Part shown: positions 52,593-64,000 of the stretch, piece after piece | Numbering within the stretch: position 1 is the first letter of the stretch | How the letters are laid out: each line of letters begins with the position of its first letter | Assembly (NCBI RefSeq): GCF_000350225.1 | Contig: NW_005179200.1 | Location: 41,851-105,850, forward strand | Reading direction: 5' to 3' | Source of the DNA: Chondrus crispus | Taxonomy: Eukaryota; Rhodophyta; Florideophyceae; Gigartinales; Gigartinaceae | DNA: 64,000 nt | Made by a program: the position numbers and the translations under genes | Notes under the pieces: generated by a model | The model's input: only the letters and a program-made list of their open reading frames with translations | Databases searched by the model: none | What the model was told of the DNA's origin: nothing

Positions 52593-55500
52593 ATGCCGCC
52601 TACAGCTCCATCCTCGTCTATTGATGGCCAAATTGATAGTGCTGCTGCTGCACAGGACATGACTTATGTGCCTTCTAATCCTTTTTGTTACATTCGACTC
52701 AGCAATGCCAACCAAGAAGGTCTCTTCCACCTTTTCTCTGGCTACGCCTCACAGAGCCCGGATCCTCAGCAAGACGATCTTTTGTCTCAGATCCGGGAAG
52801 ACCTAGATCCTCGTGAGCTAGTGCACCCAATGATCACTGTAAACTACGAGATTTATAAGAAGATTCGTTTATTCTTAAACGAGAAGGGTGTGCCTACCCC
52901 AGTGATAGTCGAGTCCGGTAACCTCATCGTTAATCGTATCATATGCGCCGTATGGAATCGAGATGCAGACTAGGAAGACATAGTGAAGGCCATTTACCAA
53001 ATCAAAGCCATAAAACGCGGAGAGTTTGTGCCCTCTTCAGCATCTATCCCTGGCGGCAATCCATTTGTGTTCCTGTACATCCAGCTCCCCGCGACTGTCC
53101 CTCACACCTCTTCTTCGGGGCCTGCAAAGGGTCCACCGTCATACTCGCATGGTTCAGAAATTCATTATGCCGCTAAAGGCATGAGTTCCACATATCATTC
53201 AGACAAGCAAAAATTCTGGGGTAAAACCGATGAAGATTGGCCTACCAAACTGTGTCGCTATCAGTTCATGTGCGGCCAGAACAAGGTCACAGGCTCTGAT
53301 CGTATCTCGACACCATTTCTTCCATCCTTCTACACAAAAGCCTCTTAATCTGTTGAAACGGGGTATGCCCGAGCGCATAAATGCCAAGACACCAAAGCTA
53401 GCTCAGGACATTGCCGACAAGTGTCAGGGTTGTAAAAGGTTTGGCATGCGCCCGTATCGCTTCCGTGTTTCGCTTCCCAGTGATGAGATAATTTTCAATC
53501 ATGAGGTAGCTATCGACCTGTTCTGGGTAGAAGGTAATCCCGTTCTACATATAGTTGACACGCAAACTGGGTTTCAAAGTGTCGCTCTGCAGAAGATTCT
53601 CAGTGCTCAAAACATCTGGAACGCCTTTATGGAAGCTTGGGTTACGGTTTACGTCGGCTACCCGAATCGCATACGTGCAGATCAAGCCTCGGTCTTTACG
53701 TCTAAATTCTGGCATGACGTGACCGCACTGTATGGTATTGAGCTGCAACTTTCGGGTGTCCAAAGTCATAACTCTTTAGGCATGGGTGAACGGTACCATG
53801 CTCCATTGCGTCGCACATTCCGCAAAATACGAGCACAGTACCCAAGACTCGATCCAGAAGTCACCCTGCGATTAGCTGTGAAAGCCGGAAATGACACCCT
53901 GGGCCCACGTGGGCTTGTCCCTACAAAGCTAGTATTTGGAATAGACCCAGCCTTCGCCGCCGTTAACGCAAAGCTTTCACATCAACGCGATCGAATGGCC
54001 GCTCTTGATCTTGCGCGTCGGGAGATGGCAACAATTACCGCAGAGCTACGCATTCAGCAAGCCCTACGGTCCCAACTGCCTCCTGCGACGCGCTATAACA
54101 TCAACCCCGGCGACGATGTGTTGGTGTACAGAGAAGGAGAAAAGGCTTGGATAGGTCCCTATCAGGTGAGGAAGATCATGGGGAAAGAGGTGTTTGTGGA
54201 TTGGAACGGAAAGGAGAAGCACTACAACCTATCACAAGTCATTCCAGCACCCTCTGCACAGGGCGATCGTGAAGTACAGCGCCTACCATCCGGGATGGAA
54301 TAGTTTCGATCCAACCCTCCACCTGGCGTCATGCTTACTAAGATTCTTCATCCCGGTGATCCTCGAGGAAGCTCCGGTATCTTCGAGGAAGCTAAGGCCA
54401 AGGAACTCGCTGGCCTCGCCGGACGCGGCGTCTACAAGATCGTCAGTAAGGAAGAGATACCTGCGGATGCTAACATACTCGGGGGGCGTTTTGTGCTCGC
54501 TATCAAGAACGCCAACACTGATAAGCAACTTTTCAAGGCCCGCTTCGTGATCCAAGGGCACACCGATACAGAGAAACATCTCTTCGTGCATAACAGCACC
54601 AACCTTTGTCAAAGCTCGATTCATCTACTCTTTGCCATTGCTGCGGTGTTTGGATTCAGATTGTGGTCGCAAGACGTGTCGCAAGCTTACCTACAGAGTG
54701 CCGAAAAGCTCATGAGAGACGTCAACGTTAAGCCATCTAAAGAATTTAATCTCGAACCGGGACATTTGTTACAGTTGCTCAAGCCTCTTTACGGCTTATC
54801 GGACTCCGGGGATTATTGGCACGTCACATTTTCTAAACACTTACGTGAAGAACTCATGATGACACCGACAACCGGCGATCTATCCCTTTTTTCAAGGTCG
54901 TGCATGGGAAACTGAGGGGATTAACTGGAGCTTATGTAGACGATACTATTGGTGGGGGTGATTTGGAGTTCGAGTGCGAGTCGATGATCACTGGGCAACG
55001 CTTTCAATCCAAACCGAGGGAGTATGACCAGTTTCAGTTCCCTGGTATCCAAATCGAGAAGTTGGAAGGTGATGACAGCGGATATCTCATGCACCAAGAG
55101 CGATTTGCGAGGAAGATTATGCTGCTTGATTCTGCCTGCACCTTCCCGGAATTTCGCTCAAAGAGACAGGAGTTGGCCTGGTTTATTCACACAAGACCTG
55201 ATCTCGCGGGTGCAGTAAATCTAGCTGCACAGGTTACTGAATCTCATTTTACAAAGAAAAATGTCAAAGCTGTGAACAACATTGTTGCGCGAGCGCAGAA
55301 GAATGCTAAACGCGGAATTCGACAACATCGTCTCGACCAAGACACCCTTTCCCTGCGCGTGTTCACTGATTCATCTTTTTCCAATACGCCCAGCCTTCGA
55401 TCGCAGCTCGGGTTCGTGGTACTTCTCTGTGATGCGTCCCGCCGGTGTAATATACTACGTTTCGCATCATACAAAAGCAAGAGGATTAGTCGTTCAGTCA

Positions 55501-55930
55501 TGGGAGCGGAGGTGTTAGCCTTCGCTGATTGGTTCGATTAGGCTTACCTGTTGCGACACGATCTCCCACGCATCCTGAATACCAACCTTCCCCTCGCTAT
55601 GCTATGCTGACCGATTCTGACAGCCTGTTCAAGACCATTATTAAATCAACCACTACGACCGAGAAGTGGCTGATGATAGATGCGAAGGCCGCCAGGGAGG
55701 CGTACCACAAGCAAGAAATAAGCGACGTCGGCTGGATTCGATCCGAGACTAGACGATCCGAGACTACAATCCGGCTGAGGGGCTCACCAAGTCCGCACCG
55801 TGCCCTGTCCTGGAACACCTGTTGGATACTGGGCGCATCGAAGTTCCTGTGCAACAATGGGTCGTACGATCTCCTCTCAAGCGGCAGAAAGATCAGAGGT
55901 CACTACCACTTTCGCCTTCAGAATCCCCCG
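52593..55930 (+). pseudogene. Copia element B Gag-integrase-RT-RNase H
   Basis: Gag starts MPPTAPSSSIDGQIDSAA (52593), stops at TAG 52971 and continues in frame shift to KQKFWGKTDEDWPTKLCRYQ, which aligns with the ESRKFSGILGKSP region of element A. At about 53310 the sequence passes straight into the integrase zinc region RHHFFHPSTQKPLNLLKRG... CQGC. Integrase core: AIDLFWVEGNPVLHIVDTQT, RADQASVFTS, MGERYHAPLRRTF. RT: SQDVSQAYLQSAEKL, AYVDDTIGGG (near 54930). RNase H: VFTDSSFSN, SVMGAEVLAF, then TAG 55539. Without protease it could move only with help from a related element. Confidence 0.88.
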
Positions 55931-55932
55931 AG

Positions 55933-56375
55933 TGTTGAGATACGGGGGAGCCACGCCCCAGGTGTGCTGTCATTAGAACAGCATTACAGAAGACCATGAT
56001 AGATGATCATATCCTTGATACAGTTGATCCAATCTGCCCAGACAATTGCACGGAAGACGAAAGGTTGTAGCTTTAATTAATTGTATGGTATTGCAAAGTG
56101 CAATTCGAAGACAGACATTGTCAGCAGATGTATGGCGAATGAATAAGCTGTCTCTTCGTCTCAAGGTGCGAGTGCGAGCGACCATGTCGCGAAAGAGATC
56201 GAGGGCAGAACGAAATCAATAAACAAGGTTGTGCACAAACTTCTGACGACTCCCTCCAAGGCGGGTAGTCGTACCGTCGTTCTCTCAGAGGACTCAAGTT
56301 CTTGCGAACAGTCCAGGCTCTTGCGCGCCTGGTTTTCGAGTCAACGTTTTGACCGTATAACGGAGTTTTTCGACA
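55933..56375 (+). repeat. 3' LTR of copia element B
   Basis: 443 bp; followed by GCAGG. Confidence 0.95.
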
Positions 56376-56380
56376 GCAGG

Positions 56381-57000
56381 TGCCTAATATACCAACAAGA
56401 TAGATGTCACATGGGAAAATAATTGTGTGCTCTTCTCATTGGCATCATTTGGGCAATAGTACAATTTGAGCAAAGTTCAAAATACACGCCTCGACTGCCT
56501 ATATGGGACTATTGTTCTCACATAAGGAGACTTTTCGACATACTTTTTTTCTCATTTGCTCTTTGTCAACAAGAAAAACAGGTAGCGCCACCACCGTACT
56601 TGACTTCTGCCTTGGGACCAGAAAGAACTTTGTGAGAATTGCAGGTTCTTTTTGGTCGTTTTAGACATGTCAGGAAAGGAAGCCTTTTAACCACTTCAAA
56701 ACCGAATGTAAAATTATTTCAAACTCTAAGACATCATTTTAAAAAGGGATTTGGAAATCAATCTGCATTGCCTTCTTAATCTTTTTCGCATTCAACGCAG
56801 CTATCCGGGCGTCTTGCGAAATGCTATTCTTCGTGTCGCTCATGTGCTTATTGGCCGGACCAGGTGGCCTCAATTATTTACGTGCGGTATACCGGAATTG
56901 TCATAGAGGAGTCAGAGACCTGACCGAAGCCATGGCGGTGGTCTCGCGCGCCCTGACTTCCGCACCCTCAGAAACTGGCATGTCTCCATCGTGCCGCGTA
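56381..57000. other. No gene recognised
   Basis: AT-rich flank of element B, then the presumed 3' end of the DIRS-like element. One short plus frame (56423-56635) has no motif. Confidence 0.45.
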
Positions 57001-58008
57001 CTAAGTGAGACGGCGTTTTGCACGAGCCGAGACCTCCGTGGCGATCATGAGTCCCTTTCCGGCGTTGAGATATCGTCGGCACGATTTATCAGAGTTCCAA
57101 CGTCCTTTAGCCATGATGTCCGCGAAAGGCTTCTTGTCCAAAAATCGGAGGTGGCCCCACCATGTGGCAGAGAATGAAGCGTGTAACCGGCTCTTGACAG
57201 ATTCAGCGCCTGCAGAGCATCTTTCAAGCAACGTGTCAATTCAGCGTATGATGACTAGAACACCATCGAGTCCATTCTGTGACCTCGAGAGGGCCAGCCA
57301 CGACTTAGCCATGACTGTAGTCGAGTGTGATGCAAGATCGATGCCAAGGTTTACTGGGATCGCGTGCCTATCTACCTTGTGTAGGGATGCTAGTGATCCG
57401 TAGTCCGGCGGCGATCGTAGTGAGTTGATCGCTGTTATACGTGTGAAACGTGTGTGCGTATGGCCCTCATGACATCGAGGAAGCAGTTCGGCGTCCGACA
57501 GAGGCACGAACTGATTTTTGCCCGTTTTGGCCTCACATGCAACACAGCCGCACCGTGACCGACCATTACGAGAGGACAGTCGCGGATCCCCTTCGAAAGA
57601 GAAATCTCCCCACCGAAGAGCATGTATCTCCGTGGCCCTCAAATATCCGTGGAATCCGAGCGACAGTGCTAAGGCCATAGAACGATTATTCCGGTGATAG
57701 TGGAATCCGGACACTGCGTCCAAAATGGCTGAGCTGAGAGGAGGTGGGGAGCGCGAGGGTACCAAACGATCCCATCCCTTCGAGGCGAGGCGCGCCTCCC
57801 GAAGGAGATGATGGGCATGAGGAACCAGAAACTCGATCCCAGATATGGTGTTGATGAAGAGCTGACGCTCCCCTCGTCGCGGGTTGTGGTCGTGCAGGAC
57901 CGTTGCGTACGCAACGAAGACTACGTAGTCGGCGAGGGCACGATCGAGATCGGATAAGAGGGTAACGTCTGGATGCAAGACCAATAGCCAGGTGATGAAC
58001 AACTGCAC
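57001..58008 (-). pseudogene. DIRS tyrosine recombinase, inactive
   Basis: The N-terminal part (MQLFITWLLVLHPDVTLL) is followed by box I ALALSLGFHGYLRATEIHAL with RWGDF (Arg in YLRATE), then, after stops and frame changes near 57240, box II YTLHSLPHGGATSDFW and the end GRWNSDKSCRRYLNAGKGL, whose Tyr is the nucleophile. Box II normally reads HxLRHGGAT; here the Arg codon has become CCA (Pro), which would destroy catalysis. In DIRS elements this enzyme inserts a circular DNA copy without target duplication. Confidence 0.8.
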
Positions 58009-58052
58009 AGCGCGCCGGTAGCCACGAAAAGTAGAATCCTTGTATCCTGTTG

Positions 58053-58561
58053 GATATCGCTACTACATATACTGTGCACATCCCTCTCCACCTGTCTCCT
58101 GGCCAGGGGGCACTCCCTTTTACCACAGGTTATGGTCCCGTGGCGCATCCTGCTGCGCACCGATGCTCAACACAAGTGATCGCGAGTTCAACTTTCAACG
58201 TTTTCCAAGATTTTCAACTGTACGGCGACTGTCAAGCACCCCCCTTACAGCACGCTCCAACACCAAGGCCTCTGCTACTCACCACCCTCTTACAGCACGC
58301 TCCAATACCAAGGCCTCTGCTGCACATCATCCCCAAGCACGCTCAAACACCACGGCCTCTGCTTCCTCCCCACTTCCCCGCTTTCATTCACCTCACTACA
58401 AGTCAGATCGCGGCGACTGTTGGATATCGCTAACGCTCATCCTTTCTACGATCTTCCCCTACCTTCTTTTCCTTACAGCTCTGTCAGATATCGCTACTAC
58501 ATATACTGTGCACATCCCTCTCCACCTGTCTCCTGGCCAGGGGGCACTCCCTTTTACCACA
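58053..58561 (-). repeat. 75-bp direct duplication with minisatellite spacer
   Basis: 58053-58127 and 58487-58561 are the same 75 bases (GATATCGCTACTACATATAC to TTTTACCACA). Between them are short tandem units of about 26-32 bp with the core CAGCACGCTCCAACACCAAG followed by GCCTCTGCT (58247-58355). Confidence 0.9.
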
Positions 58562-58562
58562 T

Positions 58563-60351
58563 ATCCAGCCGTTTGCAGAGGGGTCGGACGGGTGAGGCTC
58601 TCAGACAGTAGCAGGTGGGCGGCTTTCTGCAGGCGGAGGCCGGCCTCCAATTGAACGTGAAGGCTAATCAGCAGGATTGAGTTCGGTAGGGACCCAGTAT
58701 AGCTGCAATCTGATATCCCTCGGATAACGGCTGCGGCGAAGCAACGGCAACTTCCGTTGATAGCTGACGAGGAGGATATCCCCTTCTCCAAGGCCCCAAG
58801 GGCGACCTTACTATCGACAAAAAGAGGGCGACGCGAGAGTGGAGGGAATTATCCGAGAGTTGCATGTGACGCACAGCGAGTATGGCCCCCTCGAGCTCGA
58901 GGAGGTTTATGTACTGTGTGCGAGACCATCGCGTGTATATTGCAGTTCGAAAAGACATCTGTTGACATGCACGGCGAAAAGCACGAGAGACTGAGAGACT
59001 GAAAGCTCCTGAGAGGGTCTCAACATTTCGTTGTGTGGGCAACTAAATTCCGAAACGACCTGTAAATTCGAAAGCCACCCTTTGCGCACTCTTGTCTCCC
59101 CAGATGTTCGTAGGAAGTTTTTCAACTGCTGAGGGGAGAGATCGCAGTAAGAGACACCGCCTCCGTATTAACTGGCATCCGAAGCGCAGACTCGAATGCA
59201 GAAACCCGCCCTTAAGTCAGCATACATGAGCGGGAAGAGGTCGAGTAGCATGTTCAGTTCGGTGCCCACAGCTGGTGGAAGACGCCTGCGCCTTTCTTCA
59301 TCATCCGTTTGCATGAATTCGAATGCCTTGTCGAGAATCGACAGAAGCTCACGTCGGAGCAAGCAAATGCAGATACAAAGTCCAACTGTTTGGGGCAGAT
59401 CTGTGGCACTGGCGAACCCCAACCGGAGCAGCCGCTCGGTTCGGACTCAGAGGCACAGTGCTGTCTTAGGCTTGATAGTGAGCACTCCCACCGGCCACCG
59501 CCACAAGCCAAGAGCCTCCCCGGGCATTCCAGAGGGCGCCATCTGTCGCTTATCCGGGGCATCCGGCAGTTTATGACCCGAAAGTGTGGAGACATTTCTG
59601 GACGTGGAGTCGTTTGCGGTACATGCTGAAGTGCTGACGACTGTGATATCGTCGATGTATACAACGACTGTTCCCACTTGGCGTGGTACAATTTGCCGCC
59701 CCGAACCTCCGATCAGCAAACCGAGCAGCCCTGAGCGACGAACGATGGCAATGGACGCGCCTTGCGCAAGGTGCCCAGCGAAAGTAGCCCCCATAGGAAT
59801 GCATCGTAAACACGGAACGACAACCTCCGGCCCAGACTCGAAACCCAACTTCGAGCGTCGGATCCGAGACAGCCCCAGGAAGGGCACTAGAAAAGCCGGC
59901 GCTTGTAGACGGTTGTAGTACTGAGAGATGTCACAACTGGCCAGGTGCAATGACTCCCCCTGCTCCAGGTGAAGACTCGCGAGAATATCTGGTGTCGGTA
60001 GCTCGACCATGCTGGCCTCCGGGATGAACAACGCGTTAGACCGATTTCTTGCCCAGATGAGGCGCTGTGACTGCCCGACTGTTTCCCAGACGCCAAAATT
60101 GAGTTCTCGATGACGTCCGGGCTGGGTCGCAAGAAGGTTATCATTCCTGCCTTGGCCATGCGGGTTAGCAATGCTGGGTAGTGTCTGCTCTTTACTCCTA
60201 AACGAGTATGCTGACGGTGAGGCTCCGTATGAGGCCAATACGACTTAGGTAGTATCAAGTAGTTCTTTGATATGAGGTATTGTTCCTCCAGAAAGAGAAT
60301 CTCCCGGAGGTCGGCCGTCGCAGCAAGGGAAGGTTCGGGAATGGCTGCCAT
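58563..60351 (-). pseudogene. DIRS RT and RNase H
   Basis: RT: SQRLIWARNRSNALF, then LASCDISQYYNRLQAPAFLV (first catalytic Asp) and VVVYIDDITVV (catalytic YIDD, near 59650). RNase H follows after a gap of about 500 bp: YINLLELEGAILAVRHMQLS and, in another frame, a tail rich in Ser. Motif style is that of DIRS-type RTs, not LTR or LINE. Frames change several times (near 60240, 59440, 58790), so the gene is dead. Confidence 0.72.
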
Positions 60352-60656
60352 CCTCTCATCCAGAAGGCACTAGTCCCCCGGCTCTCTTCCCCAAAGTATC
60401 CGAAAGAGGGCTCCCTGCCTGAGCCCATAGCGGAGCCTCCTTATCCAGCGCGACCGTCCGAGCGGCTGCAGCTCGCCATCGCGCCCGAACTCGCGCGTCA
60501 GTCCGATCCCGTCTGTCCGGGGTCAAAAATGACGGCTCGTTCGATCTGCCCGTCTCCAACCACACCAGGGCAGCTGCGGGGTGCGTGCCTACCGTCGCCT
60601 CGCACGCCCAATCGCGGGGTAGCAGGGGCGGGGCCCAACCCAATGTCTTTTTTTCT

Positions 60657-61190
60657 TCAGTTCAGCTCCTCCGGCCGGACGACCGGCCCGCTCCCGATCC
60701 CCATGAAACCAAGCATCCTCAGGACGCACGGGCCCCGCTCCTGTCGATCCATCCCCAGTGACTTTTCCAGAACCCACAAACGACGAACCAGGCGCTCCAT
60801 AGCATTCGAGTAGATGATCTGTGCCGGGTGGAACTCGTTCAGCAGGCTCGCCAGAGTTAATCCGGCGGTCACAATTTCTCGGGCAAGGTAGCCGTCTGCA
60901 TTGTCCTTTTCCACCTGACCCACCTTGGCACAAAGTGACGTCATCCAGGGCATGATCGACTCGTCAGTCATCCAACGGTGGAGAATCCAGGGCGCCCGAC
61001 GCGTAGTCGGAGGGAAGGAGAACGTGTCGGCCAACCGATGGTCCGGACGAATCCGAGAGATTGGCCCGGCTTCCAGCTTCTCCCTACAGTCTGCGGGGTC
61101 CTCTGTCAGTCCGGCTGCCCTGCACAGTTTTCGCGTCACCCTGGTCGCGTCGTTGAAGTACTTCAAGAGCTTCTGGAGTTACCTCCAGCT
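60657..61190 (-). pseudogene. DIRS Gag-like protein, partial
   Basis: The frame reads LQKLLKYFNDATRVTRKLCR, then WILHRWMTDESIMPWMTSLC, AREIVTAGLTLASLLNEFHP and ERLVRRLWVLEKSLG. It is helical and resembles the capsid-like ORF1 of DIRS elements, by position more than by any single motif. It ends near 60657 in a frame change. The N-terminal end is lost at the junction with the copia element. Confidence 0.5.
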
Positions 61191-64000
61191 CGTGATCTCG
61201 ATCCGGAGTGGTTCAAACAAGTCCTCCAAATCCGCATCGAGCAGGGGCCAGTGGTTGCTGACGGCGAGGAAGTCGTCGATGGTGATGACAAATAGGACGA
61301 AGTGGGGGCTGCAGTCGCTTCGGAGCATGAAGTCGCAGCTGTCGCTGGTGAGGCGTCTGAAATTCCATAGTGTGAGATTGTTTGCGAGGCCTGAGGTGAA
61401 TATTTTGCAGGCTTGTTTAGTGTCATAGATGTTGCCTGTGAGTACGCCAACGTGCCCGGGTGTTTGTGGGATCCGTCAAATTGGGGAGGATGGTGCACGT
61501 ATATTGTCTCTTCTGGGCCGAGGATCTCATGGAGGAATGCGGACTCTAGGTCCCAGTGTTAAGCGATAAGTGGGGTGCCGGCGGTGAGGGCGACGGCACT
61601 GCGGACGGCATCGCGATTGGCAACAGGGCTCGAGATGTTGTCGGGATCGTAGTGGATGTGGGGGATTTGTTTTTCGTCTCGAGCTGTGCATCGCGTTTTC
61701 CGGGAGATAACGTTGCCTGCTTCGTGGAGTTTGAGACGCAACGTGAATATCAGCGGGAGAAGTGTGACTTGAGGGGTAGGGAGGATTTGGGAATGTACGA
61801 GAGTGTGCCGTGTTTTTCTAGGCTGACGAGTGCTTTGTTCCATGAATTTTCCCACAGGTGGTTGTAGTTCGGTGCTCGGCGTGCCGCGCGTAGAGAGCGT
61901 GGATTAATTGCCGTGTCGCTCGGTTCTGCGTTGTGGTTCAGGGTGTAAAGGCAGAATGTGGGCATGCAAATGAGGGGTTCGATGTGGTCATCGAGTATTA
62001 TAGTGGCAGTACAGTTGTTGTTTTAGTCAGTGGAACGAGGGTACTGTGGCCTGTGGGAGGTGGGGGAGTTGATTTCTTGATTGTGTAGACACGGGATCGC
62101 GGTGGGGGTCGTACGAGATAAAATAGGAGGAACGACAGCGGGTGGTTTTCTTGGTGGTGAGGTTCCATGTGACGTAGTGGGTGGTGTCTGCACGGTATAG
62201 TTAGCGGTGGTGTTGTGCGCGGGTTGGAGCTTGGTTTTTGGCGTGGGGTTGATCACGTACCCGTGTTGACCGAAGGGCAGTAGGGTAGTGATGTTAACTG
62301 GTGTGGGGGACCAGAGGCGCTCTGGGAGTTGTTTATGGGAGCGATGGGGGGTGTGGTTGTATTTGTCTATGTAGTCGCGAGCATCGTATTCCTAGAATTG
62401 TGGTGGCATGTCGGAGGAGGACAATGCCGCGCGGACATGGTCAACGATTGTGCGGTAGGCTCTCTCGGCAAGGGAGTTTTCTTGCGGGTGTGGGGGGTGG
62501 TGGTGTGTAGGGTGATGTGTTGGTCGGCTTAGTAGGCGCGGAGGTCATGTGAGATGTACTCCTTGGCATTGTCGCTTGTGACATGACGGACCGTGTGTCC
62601 GTGCAGGGGTTTGATCGATGCGAAAATGTTTTTACGTCGAGGGCGGCCAGTGCGCGTGTTGGGTGGAAGGAGGCAAAGAGTTTGCGGCTGCCTTCGTCTA
62701 TGAAGGTTATGATGTAGTCGTTGTTGTTGGGGGAGAGAGCTGTGATGGGGCCACACATGTCGGTGTGAATTTGTGGGCAGGGGGGTGCCTGACGAGGATG
62801 TCTGTGAAATGGGGAGCGGGAATTCTTTCCCACAAGACATCCGGTGCACGTGAGGCGGGGTGGTGGGGACTCGATGGTTGTAGGTAGTCCGGGGGGGAGG
62901 TTGTGTTGTGGCGATGTAGTGCACTTTTTTGGGGTGTATGCGGCCCAGTTTGAGATGGAACTTGTGGTGGGTGAGGTCGGAGGCGAAGGGGGGTTTGGTG
63001 AGGAGGGCGGTGATGGTTGGCGGGGTTTGAGGGTTGTTTTTGGGGATGGTGCGGAGTGTTTGATCATTGGGAGTGTCAACGGGGAATCCGGGGACTGTTG
63101 GGGATTTCTGTTTGGGGGCAGGGGCGGAGGATCGGGGTTAGAGGATCGGAAGTATGATGTGATGGGTGGGGGGGCTTCATGAGGTTGGCGTGTGTAATTG
63201 GGGAGATGTAGAAGAGGTGGGTATCTGGGCATGGTAGAGTCTTCGTCGTAATTTGGCGGTGGCAATGATTGAGGAGGAGGGCGGGGGTGGCAGGGGACGG
63301 CAAATCTGTGCCTTCTCTTTTGGAAAAATTGTGTCAACGTGTGTGGATAGTTGTGGTATAGAGAGGAGATTTTGTTTGATATGCGGTGTGACGATAGCTC
63401 AGCGGATTGGGATGGAGGCCGGGCGGGCCACAGGGGGGGGGAGGGGGGTTGGTGCGTGGGTGTAGAGTCACAGGTCCCTGATGAGATACGGGTGAGGGGG
63501 AACCGTTGGCAATCAGGGTTGAGCCCTAGGAGGGGGTAGCATGTGCGGTGGTGCAGTGCGGAGGTGTGCGGGAAATGCAGTGGAGTCATGTACGTACGAT
63601 GTGGGAGTTGACTGCGGGGTTGGATCGGGTTCGGTGTTTCACTTGGTGGGGTGGTATTGGTGCGGTGGGGTTGTAGGGCGAGTGGGGGCTTGTTGCCAGT
63701 TGGCCTGGGCGGCGGTGCGGGGACGGTTGGCGTAGTGTTGGTGGACTGCACTGTGGTGAACATTTTCAGGCGTTTTTGATATGCATTGCTCTGTGTCGTG
63801 CGACAGGGTGCCGTGGTAGGAGCACCATTTGCTGCGCCAGTGATTGGGCGGCGGGATTTGCGGTTGTTGCGAGGAGGGTTGTATTGGCGCGGCGGTCGGG
63901 ATTGAGGTGGGTGTGCTTGGTTGGCGAGCTGGGGTGCTTGCCTGGACAGGTAATTTTCTGCCTGAAGGAGGTGTGCCTCTATTTGTGCAATGGGCAGCAG
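61191..64000 (-). pseudogene. Copia element, Gag end to RT, running off the window
   Basis: From right to left: Gag zinc site CSYHGTLSHDTEQC (63790-63835 region), a Pro/Thr-rich stretch, GAG-pre-integrase with CTGCLVGKNSRSPF (about 62830), integrase core HTDMCGPI and FIDEGSRKLF, then SDNAKEYISHDLRAY (about 62530), RT with WNKALVSLEKHGTLSYIP, YDPDNISSPVANRDAVRS, HWDLESAFLHEIL (after a TAA near 61560) and TKQACKIF plus ITIDDFLAVS in the catalytic position. RNase H and the LTR are absent at the left, where DIRS sequence begins. Stops and frameshifts are frequent. Low-complexity GC-rich codon choice sets it apart from the other copia elements here. Confidence 0.75.

Larger units (their letters stand above)
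52079..56375 (+). mobile_element. Copia-type retrotransposon B, internally deleted
   Basis: LTRs of 443 bp at 52079-52521 and 55933-56375 (TGTGGAG/TGTTGAG start, TTCAACA/TTCGACA end, about 12 differences). The exact duplication GCAGG lies at 52074-52078 and 56376-56380. About 1.5 kb shorter than element A because the end of Gag, the zinc knuckle and the protease are missing. Confidence 0.95.
57001..61190 (-). mobile_element. DIRS-like retrotransposon (tyrosine recombinase type)
   Basis: Minus-strand order: Gag-like (61190-60657), RT (60351-59447), RNase H (59042-58563), tyrosine recombinase (58008-57001). An RT paired with a tyrosine recombinase and no integrase defines the DIRS order. I did not find the terminal or internal complementary repeats, so the ends are approximate. 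A 75-bp direct duplication interrupts the RNase H-recombinase joint. The right end abuts a copia element near 61190. Confidence 0.75.

Noticed and set aside
60280-60813. Plus-strand frame opposite the DIRS Gag/RT
   Set aside because: A shadow frame; the minus strand carries the RT and Gag-like motifs.

Overview
This window is eukaryotic DNA dominated by nested transposable elements, with a few short, apparently intron-poor host genes in the gaps. Ty1/copia elements resembling PyRE/GalEa-like types, a Ty3/gypsy element, a chromodomain Ty3 element, a DIRS-like element, a LINE and a pogo-like transposon occur together with compact secreted-protein genes. A florideophyte red alga such as Chondrus crispus would fit. 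That organism call is inference from gene style; no rRNA, plastid or diagnostic marker is present.

Layout. 1-2359: no clear host gene, only a copia Gag fragment on the minus strand. 2360-11771: a decayed pogo/DDE_1 DNA transposon (TA target site, CAAGGGGG ends) split by a complete Ty3/gypsy element (4427-11684, 271-bp LTRs, CCACC target duplication). 11774-28400: the host-like stretch. It holds a truncated pelota (Dom34) gene beside a 100-N assembly gap, a tandem family of secreted Met/Pro-repeat proteins (two intact copies and one fragment), a two-domain cysteine-rich secreted protein, a RING-H2 protein, a possible beta-propeller protein, a cysteine-rich membrane or secreted protein, a TIMP-like secreted protein and the C-terminal part of a PTC7-type PP2C phosphatase. 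28837-45960: a minus-strand LINE broken by a copia element (29655-41080), a 276-bp element and a terminal-inverted-repeat element carrying an HSP70 scrap. The copia element is itself broken by a solo LTR and a chromodomain Ty3 element. 45985-51753 and 52079-56375: two related copia-type elements. 57001-61190: a minus-strand DIRS-like element (Gag, RT/RNase H, tyrosine recombinase). 61190-64000: a minus-strand copia element running off the window.

The most unusual find is in the gypsy element. Between pol and the 3' LTR lies a long antisense reading frame (10976 down to 9513). Its first 29 residues match the histone H3 N-terminal tail at 21 positions. Its C-terminal part looks like a papain-fold cysteine peptidase and ends in a basic tail. 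Three hairpins, about 64 bp apart with a shared loop and different but mostly self-complementary stems, lie upstream of it in the presumed antisense leader. An element that carries an H3-tail mimic joined to a putative protease is, as far as I know, not a described gene layout.

Almost every transposon gene here is broken by stops, frameshifts or lost catalytic residues. The youngest element is the chromodomain Ty3 element: its 483-bp LTRs differ at one position that I could find.
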